A stretch of 64,000 nucleotides of DNA, from contig NZ_JAJTWU010000001.1 of NCBI RefSeq assembly GCF_021353265.1, positions 62,001 through 126,000 of the forward strand, written 5' to 3'. This document shows, piece after piece, positions 26,722 through 35,762 of this stretch. Source of the DNA: Pelomonas cellulosilytica. Lineage in GTDB: Bacteria > Pseudomonadota > Gammaproteobacteria > Burkholderiales > Burkholderiaceae_C. A model generated the notes under the pieces. That model had not been told where the DNA came from. It ran no database searches and saw only the letters and a program-made list of their open reading frames with translations. Positions within the stretch are counted from its first letter, which is position 1. Every line of letters starts with the position of its first letter. The translations under genes and the position numbers were made by a program.

Positions 26722-27165
26722 TCAGCAGACGGGCGCCGTGAGGTTTGCTTCAGCGCGGATCGCCACGGGGCGGCCTGCCGCATCCACCGCCACCATCTCG
26801 AAGCTGCCGCGCAGCGCGTCGGGCCGCCCGGTGCCGGGCGCGGCGTCCAGCGCAGCGTGCACCTCGATCGTCATTGAACTGCGTCCCACCCGGACGACGC
26901 GCGCATGCACATGAAGCAGCGCACCGACGACCACGGGTTTCAGGAACTTGATCTCCTGTGCCGCCGCCATGACGACAGCCTGGCCGCTGAACTGCCGCGC
27001 GGCGAGGTAGGCCGTGCGGCCCAGCAGCGCCAGCGCCTCGGGCGCGAACAGCGTGCCGTAGGGGTTGGCCTGCTGCGGCAGGATCAGCTCGGTGCGATAC
27101 AGCGTGTCGAGCGGAGGAGCGGTCAACTGCTGGATCCAGTCCATCGAGGCGGGAGGTGTTTTCAT
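26722..27165 (-). CDS. Acyl-CoA thioesterase, hotdog fold
   Basis: 147 aa, the size of a single-hotdog thioesterase. The block NPYGTLFAPEALALLGRTAY matches the catalytic helix of the ACOT/YciA group, in which N and the helix acid act in catalysis, and KFLKPVVVGALLHVHARVVR is the central strand pair. It hydrolyses acyl-CoA to acid and CoA. A GTG directly before the chosen ATG is an alternative start. It converges with the CoA-transferase gene and is divergent from the ScfR-type regulator. Confidence 0.82.
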   Translation of the reverse strand: MKTPPASMDWIQQLTAPPLDTLYRTELILPQQANPYGTLFAPEALALLGRTAYLAARQFSGQAVVMAAAQEIKFLKPVVVGALLHVHARVVRVGRSSMTIEVHAALDAAPGTGRPDALRGSFEMVAVDAAGRPVAIRAEANLTAPVC

Positions 27166-27221
27166 CACCGGCCATCGTTGCAGGTTGTGACCACCGACTC
27201 AACGGCTGAAGTGGCGTGCAC

Positions 27222-27259
27222 TTGCGAATGAAGAAGCCCCGATCCGCAATGTTTGCGAA
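27222..27259 (+). promoter_or_regulatory. Paired TTGCGAA sites, candidate ScfR-type operator
   Basis: TTGCGAA occurs at 27222-27228 and again, as TTTGCGAA, at 27252-27259, immediately before the regulator ATG at 27271. The centres are 31 bases apart, about three helical turns, and a related CGCAA lies between them. RamB/PccR-type regulators are known to bind TTTGCAAA-like repeats, so these are good candidates for autoregulation and for control of the divergent thioesterase. The match to the known motif is partial. Confidence 0.4.
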
Positions 27260-27270
27260 GCCTGGACCCA

Positions 27271-28641
27271 ATGCGTAAGACGTTCTTCGGCGTGAAGCTC
27301 AGGGTGCTGCGTGAGCAGAACGGCATGACACAGGCGGGGCTGGCCCGAGTGCTGCAGTTGTCGCCCAGCTATGTCAACCAACTGGAGAACAACGAGCGAC
27401 CGCTGAGCGTGCAGGTGCTGCTGCGGCTGCAGTCGGCGCTCGGCGTGGACCTGCAATTCTTCTCCGAGGACGTCGAAGCGCTCCAGCTCGCCCAGCTGCG
27501 CGAGGTGGCCGCCGAGTCCACGCAGCTGGGCGGCGTCCCGCAGGCGGAACTTCTGGCGCTCGCGCAGCAGATGCCCGCGGCGTCGCAGTTGCTGCTCGGG
27601 CTGCATCGGCGCGCGGTCTATGCCGAGCAGCGCCTGGCTCACCTGGGCGTCGCCGGGCCCGAGCCGCAGGACGAGGTGCGCGACTTCTTTCAAGCCCGCC
27701 AAAACCACATCGACGAGCTGGACCGGGCCGCCGAGCGGCTGTCGGCGCGGCTGGGCAGCACCGACAGCGCAGCGCTGCTGGCGCCTCAGCTCGAAGCCCA
27801 TCTGCTCGGGGTGCACCAGGTGCAGGTGCGCACGCTGCCGGGCGAGGCGGCGCGCCGCTTCGAGCCGGAGCAGCGGCTGCTGTTCCTGCCGGATGCGCTG
27901 GGGCCGGGCCAGCACGCCTTCCAGCTGGCGACGCAGCTGGCTGCTCTGGAAGCTGGCGGCATGATCGACCGCCTTGTAGCGTCCGGTGGCTTCAGCGCGG
28001 AGGCAGCACGCCTGGCCGGTACCGGCTTGGCGAGCTATTTCGCCGGCGCGCTGTTGCTGCCCTATGGCCGCTTTCTCGCGGCGGCGCAGCAACTCCGCCA
28101 CGATGTCGTGCTTCTGGCGCGCCGCTTCGGCGTCAGTGTCGAGACGGTGTGCCACAGGCTGTCGACGCTGCAGCGCCGAGAGGCGCGCGGCGTGCCATTC
28201 GTCTTCGTCCGCGTGGACCGGGCTGGCCACATCTCCAAGCGCCAGTCGGCGACGAGCTTCACCTTCCCGCGCTGCGGCGGCAGCTGCCCGCTGTGGAACG
28301 TCTACGACGCCTTTGCCCAGCCGGGGCGCGTCGTCACGCAGATTGCGCAGATGCCCGACGGCCGCCGCTACCTGTGGTTCGCCCATTGCGAGCCGCGCAC
28401 GACCGGCGGCCATGGCTCACCGATGCGTCAGTTTTCGATCGGACTGGGCTGCGAGCTGCGGCATGCGACGCAGCTCGTTTACTCGCAAGGCTTGGACCTC
28501 GGCGATGCCGCACCGGCGACCCCCATTGGCCCCGGCTGCCGGTCGTGCGCGCGCGAGGGATGTCCCCAGCGCGCGTTCCCGGTGCCGGGCCGGCGCGTCG
28601 ACGTGCATGAACACGTGGCCCCGCACCGAGCGCTTGGGTGA
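27271..28641 (+). CDS. Short-chain acyl-CoA-type XRE regulator (ScfR/RamB/PccR family)
   Basis: 456 aa, normal for this family. An XRE-type HTH at residues ~7-60 (LREQNGMTQAGLARVLQLSP, NQLENNERPLS) is followed by an ImmA/IrrE-like central region, in which QHAFQLATQL occupies the place of the HExxH zinc motif, so no peptidase activity is expected. The C-terminal cysteine-rich DUF2083-type region ends in GCRSCAREGCPQRAFPVPG. Members sense short-chain acyl-CoAs and control propionyl-CoA or acetate assimilation genes. Its position beside the CoA-transferase and thioesterase supports control of that module. It converges with ccmI. Confidence 0.85.
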   Translation: MRKTFFGVKLRVLREQNGMTQAGLARVLQLSPSYVNQLENNERPLSVQVLLRLQSALGVDLQFFSEDVEALQLAQLREVAAESTQLGGVPQAELLALAQQMPAASQLLLGLHRRAVYAEQRLAHLGVAGPEPQDEVRDFFQARQNHIDELDRAAERLSARLGSTDSAALLAPQLEAHLLGVHQVQVRTLPGEAARRFEPEQRLLFLPDALGPGQHAFQLATQLAALEAGGMIDRLVASGGFSAEAARLAGTGLASYFAGALLLPYGRFLAAAQQLRHDVVLLARRFGVSVETVCHRLSTLQRREARGVPFVFVRVDRAGHISKRQSATSFTFPRCGGSCPLWNVYDAFAQPGRVVTQIAQMPDGRRYLWFAHCEPRTTGGHGSPMRQFSIGLGCELRHATQLVYSQGLDLGDAAPATPIGPGCRSCAREGCPQRAFPVPGRRVDVHEHVAPHRALG

Positions 28642-28655
28642 GGCAGGCGTGCGGC

Positions 28656-29885
28656 TCAGGGCTGCACCCGGTCGATGAATAGCACCAAGCCGCGTGCGCC
28701 TGTGGCCACCACCTGGCCTTCGGCGACGAGGTCGCCGGGCGCCGGCATGGCGTTGCCGCTGCGCGAGATGCGGGCGTCCACCCGCACCCGTGCGGCGTCC
28801 GAGAGCCGGGCGGTGGGGCTCATGGCCAGGCTGTCGTCGAGCGTGAAGGCCAGCGGCAGCATACCGGCTCGTGTGCGCAGCACGGCCAGCGGCAGGCGGC
28901 CGTCGACGGGGCGGGCATAGACGAACAACGTGTCTTCCGGGCGGACCTGCGCGGCCAGCGCAGTGTCCACGCGGATCTGGCCGGTGATGGCCGTGGGCGC
29001 GAGCGGAGCGGCCGCCGTCGTCGACGCTGCGGTGGCGCTGGCGTTGGTGCGAGCGTCGGCCAGCACCTGGGCCAGCCACTTCGCGTCCTCGGAGCCCGCG
29101 GGCGCCAGCGCCAGCGCTCGCTCCCAGGTGCTGATGGCTAGCTCGCGGTCGCCGCGGCTCAGCGCGGCTGTGGCGAACAACGACAGTGCCGGCACGTGAT
29201 TGGAGTCGATGGCCAGCGCCTGGTTCACCAGCCGCAGCGGCCGGCCCTCCAGGTTGCCGTTGGCCAGTGCACCCAGCACGTCTGCGTACTCCACGAGCAG
29301 CGCGGGGGAGGCGTCTAGCTCGGCCGGCACCACCCGGCCGAACGCGCGGGCCGAGTCAGGAAGCCGGCCCAGCAGGCGGAAGGACCGCGCGAGCACGATC
29401 CAGTTGCGGCTGTTGCCCGGGTCCTTCTCGGCACGGGCGGCCAGCTCGGCGAGCATCCGGTCCACCTGAGCGGGGCTTGCAGCGGCGCCAGCGGACGTGG
29501 CCTTTGTGTTGGGTGCCGCTGGAGGTGACAGGGCCGCGGGCGTACCCAGCCCCGCGTACAGCGAGGCGGCGAGCAGCGGCAGCGCAGCTGCCAGCACCCA
29601 GGGCGTGCGCCCCGCCGGGCGGGCGTCTGCCGGAGTGGCCAGGCCATCGGCGTCTTCTAGCAGGCGGCGCTGCAGCTCGGCGCTGGCGGTGGCGTGGTCC
29701 TCGTCGCGCAGCGTGCCGGCGGCCAGGTCGCTGTCGAGCTCGGCGAGCTGGTCACGATAGAGACGGACGGTGAGGTCGCGCGCATCGACGCCGACGCGGG
29801 CAGCGGCGGCTCGCTTCCAGGGGCGGAGCAGCATCAGAAGGGTCAGCGCGACCAGCAGTCCCGCCTCGAGCAGGAACGTCAGCAT
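28656..29885 (-). CDS. ccmI: Cytochrome c maturation protein CcmI
   Basis: 409 aa. Two membrane segments (residues 1-20, LTFLLEAGLLVALTLLMLLR, and ~98-115) flank a short cytoplasmic segment with the coiled-coil LYRDQLAELDSDLAAGTL. A TPR-containing periplasmic region (~140-280) is followed by a CycH-type C-terminal beta domain. CcmI is the apocytochrome chaperone that binds the C-terminus of apocytochrome c for the CcmF/H ligase. The start overlaps the end of ccmH by 7 bases (ATGCTGA). It is the last gene of the ccm operon. Confidence 0.9.
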   Translation of the reverse strand: MLTFLLEAGLLVALTLLMLLRPWKRAAAARVGVDARDLTVRLYRDQLAELDSDLAAGTLRDEDHATASAELQRRLLEDADGLATPADARPAGRTPWVLAAALPLLAASLYAGLGTPAALSPPAAPNTKATSAGAAASPAQVDRMLAELAARAEKDPGNSRNWIVLARSFRLLGRLPDSARAFGRVVPAELDASPALLVEYADVLGALANGNLEGRPLRLVNQALAIDSNHVPALSLFATAALSRGDRELAISTWERALALAPAGSEDAKWLAQVLADARTNASATAASTTAAAPLAPTAITGQIRVDTALAAQVRPEDTLFVYARPVDGRLPLAVLRTRAGMLPLAFTLDDSLAMSPTARLSDAARVRVDARISRSGNAMPAPGDLVAEGQVVATGARGLVLFIDRVQP

Positions 29886-30340
29886 CGGTCGCCTCCGTTC
29901 AGCAGCGCTGCGGCGCGGCGTCGTTCCTCGTCCGTCAGTGCTGCGGGGGGCACGACATGACGCCTGTGCAACATCACCAGCAGCGCGCACACGCCGGCCA
30001 ACATCGCGACGAAGGGTCCCAGCCACAGCAGCAGCGTCGTCGTGTTGAACGGCGGGCGGTAGCGCACGAAGTTGCCGTAGCGGCTGACGAGGAATTCCAT
30101 TATCTGCGCGTCTGTCTTGCCCTGGCGGATCTGCGCGCGGATCTCGCGGCGCAGGTCGTTCGCGAGGTCGGCCTGCGACGCCGCCAGCGATTCGTTCTGG
30201 CACACCAGGCAGCGCACCTCCTGGGCGATCTGCAGCAGCCGCGCTTCGACGACCGGGTCCTCGGCCAACGGCCTCGCGACATCGGCGTGCACGGTAGCGG
30301 TCAGGGCCAGGCACAGTAGCGCGGCGAGCAGCCTGCTCAT
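29879..30340 (-). CDS. ccmH: Cytochrome c maturation thiol-reductase subunit CcmH
   Basis: 153 aa with a signal peptide (LLAALLCLALTATVHA). The defining motif RCLVCQNESLAAS places the redox cysteines at C44 and C47, and a C-terminal membrane anchor (TTTLLLWLGPFVAMLAGVCA) is followed by a short basic tail. CcmH keeps the apocytochrome CXXCH cysteines reduced for haem ligation. The start overlaps the ccmG stop (ATGA). Confidence 0.93.
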   Translation of the reverse strand: MSRLLAALLCLALTATVHADVARPLAEDPVVEARLLQIAQEVRCLVCQNESLAASQADLANDLRREIRAQIRQGKTDAQIMEFLVSRYGNFVRYRPPFNTTTLLLWLGPFVAMLAGVCALLVMLHRRHVVPPAALTDEERRRAAALLNGGDRC

Positions 30341-30876
30341 CGTTGCAGCTCCTGGATCAGTGGCAGCAGCTTGGTGTTGAGCACCTCGGGCGTCAAGGCG
30401 CCGATGTGCTTGAAGCGGATGACGCCGGCCTTGTCGATGACATAGGTTTCGGGCACGCCGTAGACGCCGTAGTCGATGCCCACTCGGCCGTCGGCGTCCA
30501 GCGCCAACAGCGTGTAGGGGTTGCCGAAGCGGGTGAGCCGACCGTGGGCTTCGTTCGGTTGGTCCTTGTAGTCCAGACCAACTAGCGGCACGATGCCGCG
30601 CTGGGCCAGTTCGAGCAGTACCGGGTGTTCCTCGCGGCAAGTGGCGCACCAGGAGGCCCACACGTTCAGAACCCAGACGCGGCCGCGCAGTTCATGCGGG
30701 CCGAAGGCCGGGCCGTCGCCCTTGCCCGGTGCGCCCAGCGTGGGCAGCGAGAACGCCGGGGCCGGCTTGCCGATCAGCGGCGATGGCAGCTCGTGCGGGT
30801 CGCGCAGCAGGCCCAGGCCCAGAAACCCGGCCAGCACCAGGAACACGCCCAGCGGGACAAGGAAGAAGCGGTTCAT
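30337..30876 (-). CDS. ccmG: Periplasmic thiol:disulfide oxidoreductase CcmG/DsbE
   Basis: 179 aa, anchored by an N-terminal membrane helix (residues 4-24). The thioredoxin active site is WASWCATCREEHP (C77, C80), and the cis-proline loop is YGVYGVPETYVID. The GVPET signature and the short acidic insert are typical of CcmG. It reduces CcmH or apocytochrome thiols with electrons from DsbD/CcdA. It overlaps ccmF and ccmH by 4 bases each. Confidence 0.92.
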   Translation of the reverse strand: MNRFFLVPLGVFLVLAGFLGLGLLRDPHELPSPLIGKPAPAFSLPTLGAPGKGDGPAFGPHELRGRVWVLNVWASWCATCREEHPVLLELAQRGIVPLVGLDYKDQPNEAHGRLTRFGNPYTLLALDADGRVGIDYGVYGVPETYVIDKAGVIRFKHIGALTPEVLNTKLLPLIQELQR

Positions 30877-32828
30877 GCCGGGGCTCCGGTCGCCGCTGCG
30901 GGTGCGGTGCGGCGGGCCTTCAGGCGGAAGCGCCGGTCGGCGGCGGCGATAGCGCCGCCCAGCGCCATCAGCAGGCAGCCGAACCAGATCCACGTCACGA
31001 AGGGCTTGTAGTAGACGCGCACGCTCCAGTCGGCCGTGAGCCCCTGCGAGGCCAGCGGCTCGCCCAGCGACAGGTAGAGGTCGTGCGTGAAGCCGCTGTC
31101 GATGGCGGTCTCGGTCATCACGGCCTGCGACGCGTGGTAGCGGCGCTTCTCGGGCCGCAGCTCGCGCGGCCGGTGGCCGTCCCGGGAGATCGAGAACACT
31201 CCCTGCCGGGCCGTGTAGTTGGGGCCGGGCAGCTCGCGCATGCCCTGGAACTCGACCTGGTAGCCGCCGATGGCCACCGTGTCGCCGACGGCCATGCGCA
31301 CGTCCTTCTCCTGCTCGTAGCCCTTGACCAGACCGACGCCGGCGACGAACACCGCCACGCCCATGTGGGCCAGCTGCATGCCCCAGAAGCTGCGCGGCGG
31401 CCAGCCGGAGGCCAGCCGCTCGCGCACCTGGCACAGGCTGCTGGCGGCCACCCATACGGCCAGCAGCAACGCCATCGCTACACCCGGCGTCCAGCGGCCG
31501 GCCAACAACGGCACGGCAGCAGCGGCGCCGACGGCCAGCACGGCGGCGACGCGCAGGCGCCGCGCCAGTTCCCGGGCGTCGGCCTGCTTCCAGCGGGCCA
31601 GCGGGCCGATGCCCAGCAGCACCAGCAGCGGCACCATGACCGGCACGAAGACTGCGTTGAAGTAGGGCGGCCCCACAGAGAGCTTGCCCAGATTCAGCGC
31701 GTCGATGATGAGCGGGTAAAGCGTGCCCAGCAGCACGGTGCCGCAGGCCACGACAAGCAGCACGTTGTTGACGAGTAGCAGCGTCTCGCGAGACAGCAGC
31801 TCGAAGCCTCCGCCCATGCCCACCCGCGGGGCACGCCATGCGAACAGCGTCAGCGAGCTGCCCACCACGACGGTCAGGAAGGCCAGGATGAAGAGGCCGC
31901 GTCGCGGGTCGCTGGCGAACGCATGCACCGAGGTGAGCACCCCCGAGCGGACCAGGAAGGTGCCCATCAGCGACAGCGAGAACGCGGCGATGGCCAGCAG
32001 CACCGTCCAGTTCCTGAAGCTGCCGCGCTTCTCCGTGACGGCCAGCGAGTGGATCAGCGCCGTGCCGGCCAGCCAGGGCATGAAGGAGGCGTTCTCGACC
32101 GGGTCCCAGAACCACCAGCCGCCCCAGCCCAGCTCGTAGTAGGCCCAGTAGGAGCCCAGCGCGATGCCCAGTGTCAGGAATACCCAGGCCGCGTTGGTCC
32201 ATGGGCGTGACCAGCGCGCCCAGGCGGCGTCGAGCCGGCCGGCCAGCAGCGCGGCGATCGCGAATGCGAACGCCACCGAGAAGCCCACGTAGCCCATGTA
32301 GAGCATCGGCGGGTGGATAACGAGGCCGGGGTCCTGCAGCAGCGGGTTCAGGTCCTGCCCCTGCGGCGCGGCTGGCAGCAAGCGCTCGAAGGGGTTGGAC
32401 GTGAGCAGCAGGAAGGCCAGCAGCCCCACCGCCACCAGGCCAAGCACGCCGATGACGCGGGCCACCATGGCCTCAGGCAACTGGCGCGACAGCAGGCTGA
32501 CGGCGCAGGTCCACCCGCTCAGCATCAGCTGCCACAGCAGCAGCGAGCCCTCGTGCCCGCCCCACACGGCCGCGGCGCGGTAGGCGGTGGGCAGCTGCGC
32601 GTTGGAGTGCTCGGCGACATAGAGCACCGAGAAGTCGTTGGCCACGAACGCCTGCATCAGGCAGGCGAAGGCGAACAGCACCAGCGCGAACTGGGTTTGC
32701 GCCGCGGGGCGGGCCAGCGCGATCCAGCCGGCCTGCCCGCGGTGCGCACCGACCAGCGGCAGGGTACCCTGAACGGCGGCCACGAGGGTAGCCAGGATAA
32801 GCGCCAGATGGCCGAGCTCAGGTGTCAT
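30873..32828 (-). CDS. ccmF: Cytochrome c haem lyase subunit CcmF
   Basis: 651 aa, full length, with about 15 membrane helices. The haem-handling WWD domain reads [20 protein letters not shown], and flanking histidines ([13 protein letters not shown]) are present. CcmF forms the holocytochrome c synthetase with CcmH and transfers haem from CcmE to the apocytochrome. Start and stop overlap the neighbouring ccm genes by 4 bases. Confidence 0.95.
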   Translation of the reverse strand: MTPELGHLALILATLVAAVQGTLPLVGAHRGQAGWIALARPAAQTQFALVLFAFACLMQAFVANDFSVLYVAEHSNAQLPTAYRAAAVWGGHEGSLLLWQLMLSGWTCAVSLLSRQLPEAMVARVIGVLGLVAVGLLAFLLLTSNPFERLLPAAPQGQDLNPLLQDPGLVIHPPMLYMGYVGFSVAFAFAIAALLAGRLDAAWARWSRPWTNAAWVFLTLGIALGSYWAYYELGWGGWWFWDPVENASFMPWLAGTALIHSLAVTEKRGSFRNWTVLLAIAAFSLSLMGTFLVRSGVLTSVHAFASDPRRGLFILAFLTVVVGSSLTLFAWRAPRVGMGGGFELLSRETLLLVNNVLLVVACGTVLLGTLYPLIIDALNLGKLSVGPPYFNAVFVPVMVPLLVLLGIGPLARWKQADARELARRLRVAAVLAVGAAAAVPLLAGRWTPGVAMALLLAVWVAASSLCQVRERLASGWPPRSFWGMQLAHMGVAVFVAGVGLVKGYEQEKDVRMAVGDTVAIGGYQVEFQGMRELPGPNYTARQGVFSISRDGHRPRELRPEKRRYHASQAVMTETAIDSGFTHDLYLSLGEPLASQGLTADWSVRVYYKPFVTWIWFGCLLMALGGAIAAADRRFRLKARRTAPAAATGAPA

Positions 32829-33259
32829 GGTCGCGGTCGCGTCTTCTCGGCCTGCTCGACCGCGTGCTTGGCCTCAGGCGGCATGTAGTTCTCGTCGTGC
32901 TTGGCCAGCACGCTGGTAGCGATGAAGCGGCCCTGGTCATCAAGGCGGCCTTGGGCCACGGCGCCTTTGCCCTCCTGGAACAGGTCCGGCAGGATGCCGG
33001 TGTAGGCCACCGGCACCTCGCGCACGGTGTCGGTGATGACGAAGGTCGCCGTCAACTGGTCGCGCCGCAGCGAGCCGGGGCGTACCAGCCCGCCGACGCG
33101 GAAAGCGCGGTCCTGCGGCGCCTCGCCGCCCCCCACCTGCGTGGGCGTGTAGAAGAACGCGGCGTTGCTGTTCAGCGCGTTCAGCACCAGCGCCGTCGCG
33201 ACACCCAGCGCCGCCAGGCCGGCCGCGATCAGAGCCAGTCGCTTCTGGTAGGCCTTCAT
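32825..33259 (-). CDS. ccmE: Haem chaperone CcmE
   Basis: 144 aa. An N-terminal membrane anchor ([20 protein letters not shown]) precedes the OB-fold. The covalent haem attachment site is H121 in [13 protein letters not shown], followed by Y125, a known axial ligand position. The visible [11 protein letters not shown] and [15 protein letters not shown] blocks are diagnostic. It carries haem from CcmCD to CcmF in the periplasm. Confidence 0.95.
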   Translation of the reverse strand: MKAYQKRLALIAAGLAALGVATALVLNALNSNAAFFYTPTQVGGGEAPQDRAFRVGGLVRPGSLRRDQLTATFVITDTVREVPVAYTGILPDLFQEGKGAVAQGRLDDQGRFIATSVLAKHDENYMPPEAKHAVEQAEKTRPRP

Positions 33260-33441
33260 AGCCGGGCCTCCCCGTCCCGGGCGTCGAACTGGTCGCGCAG
33301 CGACTGCTGCAGCGCCCGGTGCTGCCGGCGGACCAGCCAGAGCTCCACCAGCATGGCCACGGCGCAGGCGCCGACACTGCCCCACACGTAGAAGGCGTAG
33401 CCGCCCATCAGGCAGAACTCACGAACGCTGTGCCACTGCAT
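33256..33441 (-). CDS. ccmD: Haem exporter membrane protein CcmD
   Basis: 61 aa from the ATG giving [20 protein letters not shown], which matches the usual CcmD opening; an internal ATG at 33408 would give 50 aa. One membrane helix ([20 protein letters not shown]) is followed by a charged tail. CcmD helps release holo-CcmE from CcmC. The chosen start lies inside the end of ccmC, giving a 23-base overlap. Confidence 0.87.
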   Translation of the reverse strand: MQWHSVREFCLMGGYAFYVWGSVGACAVAMLVELWLVRRQHRALQQSLRDQFDARDGEARL

Positions 33442-34171
33442 CACGCACCCACTCCGTATGCCGCTCTCGTTCGAGGATCAGGTGGCGAACCCGCGCCAGC
33501 GCCACCGCGATGGCGTAGGCCCAGAAGGCCAGCGCCATCAACAGCATGCCGCCCAGCATCGTGTGCGCCATCGACGGCGCGCGGGTCATCGACACCGACG
33601 CGCCCTGGTGCAAGGTGTTCCACCAGGTCACCGAGAAATAGATGATGGGGATGTTCACGACGCCCACCAGTGCCAGCACCGCGCCGGCCCTGTCGGCGCG
33701 CCGCGGGTCGTCGATGGCGGCCTGCAGCGCGATGAAGCCCAGGTAGAGGAACAGCAGCAGCAGCTCGGACGTGAGCCGTGCATCCCACACCCACCAAGTG
33801 CCCCACATCGGCTTGCCCCACAGCGAGCCGGTCAGCAGCGACAGCCCCGTGAACATCGCGCCGGTGGGCGCCAGCGCGGTGGCCATCAGGGCCGACAGCC
33901 GCGTGTTGAACACCAGGCCCACGCCGGCCCAGAAGGCCATCGCGACATAAATCACCATGGACATCCAGCTCGCCGGCACGTGGACGAAGATGATGCGGTA
34001 GCCCTCGCCCTGCTGCGCATCGGTCGGTGCAACGAAGAAGCCGATCCACAGGCCGGCGATCGCCAGCAGCGTGGCGGCGGTGGCAAAGGTGCGCTGCAGC
34101 TGCCCGGCCAGCGGGTAGAAGGCCGCGGGTGACGCGTAGCGCATCCAGGGGGCAGGGCGTTTCAGGTCCAT
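33419..34171 (-). CDS. ccmC: Haem-handling membrane protein CcmC
   Basis: 250 aa with six membrane segments. The tryptophan-rich motif WGKPMWGTWWVWDARLTSEL and conserved histidines before and after it (FVHVPASWMS and TLHQGASVS) define CcmC, which attaches haem to CcmE. It lies 10 bases downstream of ccmB. Confidence 0.95.
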   Translation of the reverse strand: MDLKRPAPWMRYASPAAFYPLAGQLQRTFATAATLLAIAGLWIGFFVAPTDAQQGEGYRIIFVHVPASWMSMVIYVAMAFWAGVGLVFNTRLSALMATALAPTGAMFTGLSLLTGSLWGKPMWGTWWVWDARLTSELLLLFLYLGFIALQAAIDDPRRADRAGAVLALVGVVNIPIIYFSVTWWNTLHQGASVSMTRAPSMAHTMLGGMLLMALAFWAYAIAVALARVRHLILERERHTEWVRDAVAQRS

Positions 34172-34181
34172 AGAGGCCCTT

Positions 34182-34847
34182 TCATTCCAGCGCGATGCGC
34201 AGCGCGGCGGTCGTCGCCCAGGGCATCAATGCGAGCGTGGCGATCAGCAGCGCGCCCAGCAGCGACAGCTGCGGCGAGGCATCCATCCCGGCGGCCCAGG
34301 ACTCCACGGCGCCGCTGCCGAACACCAGCGTCGGCACGTACAGCGGGAGCACCAGCAGCGCCAGCAGCGCGCCGCCGCCGCGCACACCCAGCGTCAGCGC
34401 GGCCCCGACGGCGCCGATGAGGCTCAGCACTGGCGTGCCCAGCAGCAGCGACAGCACCAGCACCTGCAGCGCGCCACCGTTCAGGCTGAACTGCAGGCCC
34501 AGTAGCGGCGCCAGTAGCACCAGCGGCAGGCCGCACAGCATCCAGTGCGCGAGCACCTTGCCGGCCACCAGCAGCACCAGCGGCTGCGGCGACAGTGCCA
34601 TCTGTTCCAGCGCGCCGTCGGCATGGTCGGCGGCGAACAGCCGCGGCAGCCCCAGCAGCGTGGCCAGCAGCGCGGCCACCCAGATCACGCCGGGGCCAAT
34701 GCGCTGCAGCAGCTGCGGTTCGGGCCCGATGCCCAGCGGGAACAGGCTGGCCACGACGATGAAGAACACCAGCGACGTCACGACCTCGCTGCTGCGGCGC
34801 CCGGCCAGCCGCAGGTCGCGCCGCATTGAAATGACCAGCGTGTTCAC
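34182..34847 (-). CDS. ccmB: Haem ABC exporter permease CcmB
   Basis: 221 aa from a GTG start ((V)NTLVISMRRDLRLAGRR) that overlaps the ccmA stop (GTGA). Six membrane helices are visible, with the typical EVVTSLVFFIVVASLFPLGI and FAADHADGALEQMALSP blocks. It is the membrane partner of CcmA in the ATP-dependent step that releases holo-CcmE. Confidence 0.93.
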   Translation of the reverse strand: MNTLVISMRRDLRLAGRRSSEVVTSLVFFIVVASLFPLGIGPEPQLLQRIGPGVIWVAALLATLLGLPRLFAADHADGALEQMALSPQPLVLLVAGKVLAHWMLCGLPLVLLAPLLGLQFSLNGGALQVLVLSLLLGTPVLSLIGAVGAALTLGVRGGGALLALLVLPLYVPTLVFGSGAVESWAAGMDASPQLSLLGALLIATLALMPWATTAALRIALE

Positions 34848-35449
34848 AGCGCCACCACGCTGCCCGGCGGCAGCGGCACCGGCTGGTGGCTGCTCAGCAG
34901 CGCCATGCCGCCGCCGGCGAGATGACGCGCCAGCAGCTGGCCCAGCAGGTCGGCGCCAGTGGTGTCGAGCGCGGCGAACGGCTCGTCGAGTACCCACAGC
35001 GCGGCGGGCCGCAGCAGCAGGCGCGACAGCAGCACTCGGCGCTTCTGACCGGCCGACAGGAAACGCGTCGGTAGCCGGCCGCAGCCGGCCAGGCCCAACG
35101 TTTCCAGCGCGTCGCGCGCCTGCGCCTCGTTCACCGCCTGGCCGTCCAGCGCGGCGGCAGTCTGCAGGTTCTCAATGGGCGTCAGCTCGTCCTTCACCGC
35201 GGCGTGATGGCCGAGATAGCAGCTGGCGCGGCGGAACTCACGCAGCTGCGCGGCGAGTGGCCGGCCCTGCCACATCACGCGTCCCTGCTCGGGTGTCGAC
35301 AGCCCCACGAGCGTACGCAGAAGCGTCGTCTTGCCCGCGCCGTTGTTGCCCATCACCTGCATCCACTGGCCCGGTGCGAGGCTGAAGTTCAGAGGCCGGA
35401 ACAGCGGGCGTCCACCGCGCGAGCAGGCAAGGTCGGTGACGCTGAGCAT
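34844..35449 (-). CDS. ccmA: Haem ABC exporter ATP-binding protein CcmA
   Basis: 201 aa. The Walker A is MGNNGAGKTTLLRTLVGL, the signature loop is FLSAGQKRRVLLSRLLL, and the Walker B with its catalytic Glu is ALWVLDEPFAALD. The short length and the LSAGQ signature fit CcmA. It is the first gene of the ccmABCDEFGHI operon, transcribed from the divergent gap shared with apbE. Confidence 0.94.
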   Translation of the reverse strand: MLSVTDLACSRGGRPLFRPLNFSLAPGQWMQVMGNNGAGKTTLLRTLVGLSTPEQGRVMWQGRPLAAQLREFRRASCYLGHHAAVKDELTPIENLQTAAALDGQAVNEAQARDALETLGLAGCGRLPTRFLSAGQKRRVLLSRLLLRPAALWVLDEPFAALDTTGADLLGQLLARHLAGGGMALLSSHQPVPLPPGSVVAL

Positions 35450-35762
35450 GGAGAGGCCGATGTGAGAAGGGATTGATCAAGCAGGCCAAATGTGGTGGCC
35501 GGCCGCACGCAAAGCGGCGCAGTATGGGCGCGGCCCCCGCTCCAACGCCACTGCCGTAGCAACTGCTGTCACGTGGCAATCCCTCGTTACGAACAGGCTG
35601 CGACCGGATGTAAGGAGTTCGCGGTTTGCTAACCAATTGCGGATTCCGCATGTTTTCCGCCGCCATCATCCGCGCCTCGTTGCGGGGGCATGGCGTGAAG
35701 ACGCCGCTCAAGCGCTTGGCGCGCCCCCTCCTTTTCATTCCAGCGTGGGTCATTTCAGAAAC
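35450..35762. promoter_or_regulatory. Divergent intergenic region between ccmA and apbE
   Basis: These 313 bases hold the promoters for the ccm operon (leftward) and for the apbE-led envelope operon (rightward). Sequence in the middle is less GC-rich than the genes (around 35600-35670). A short palindrome TTGATCAA lies at 35473-35480 and a GCGGATTCCGC element near 35640. Neither fits a well-known regulator closely. No open frame with family resemblance was seen. The shared gap would allow coordinated expression of cytochrome maturation and the haem-motif lipoproteins. Confidence 0.4.

Noticed and set aside
35473-35480. TTGATCAA near ccmA as an FNR/Anr site
   Set aside because: The FNR consensus is TTGAT-N4-ATCAA; here the half-sites overlap with no spacer, so it does not fit.
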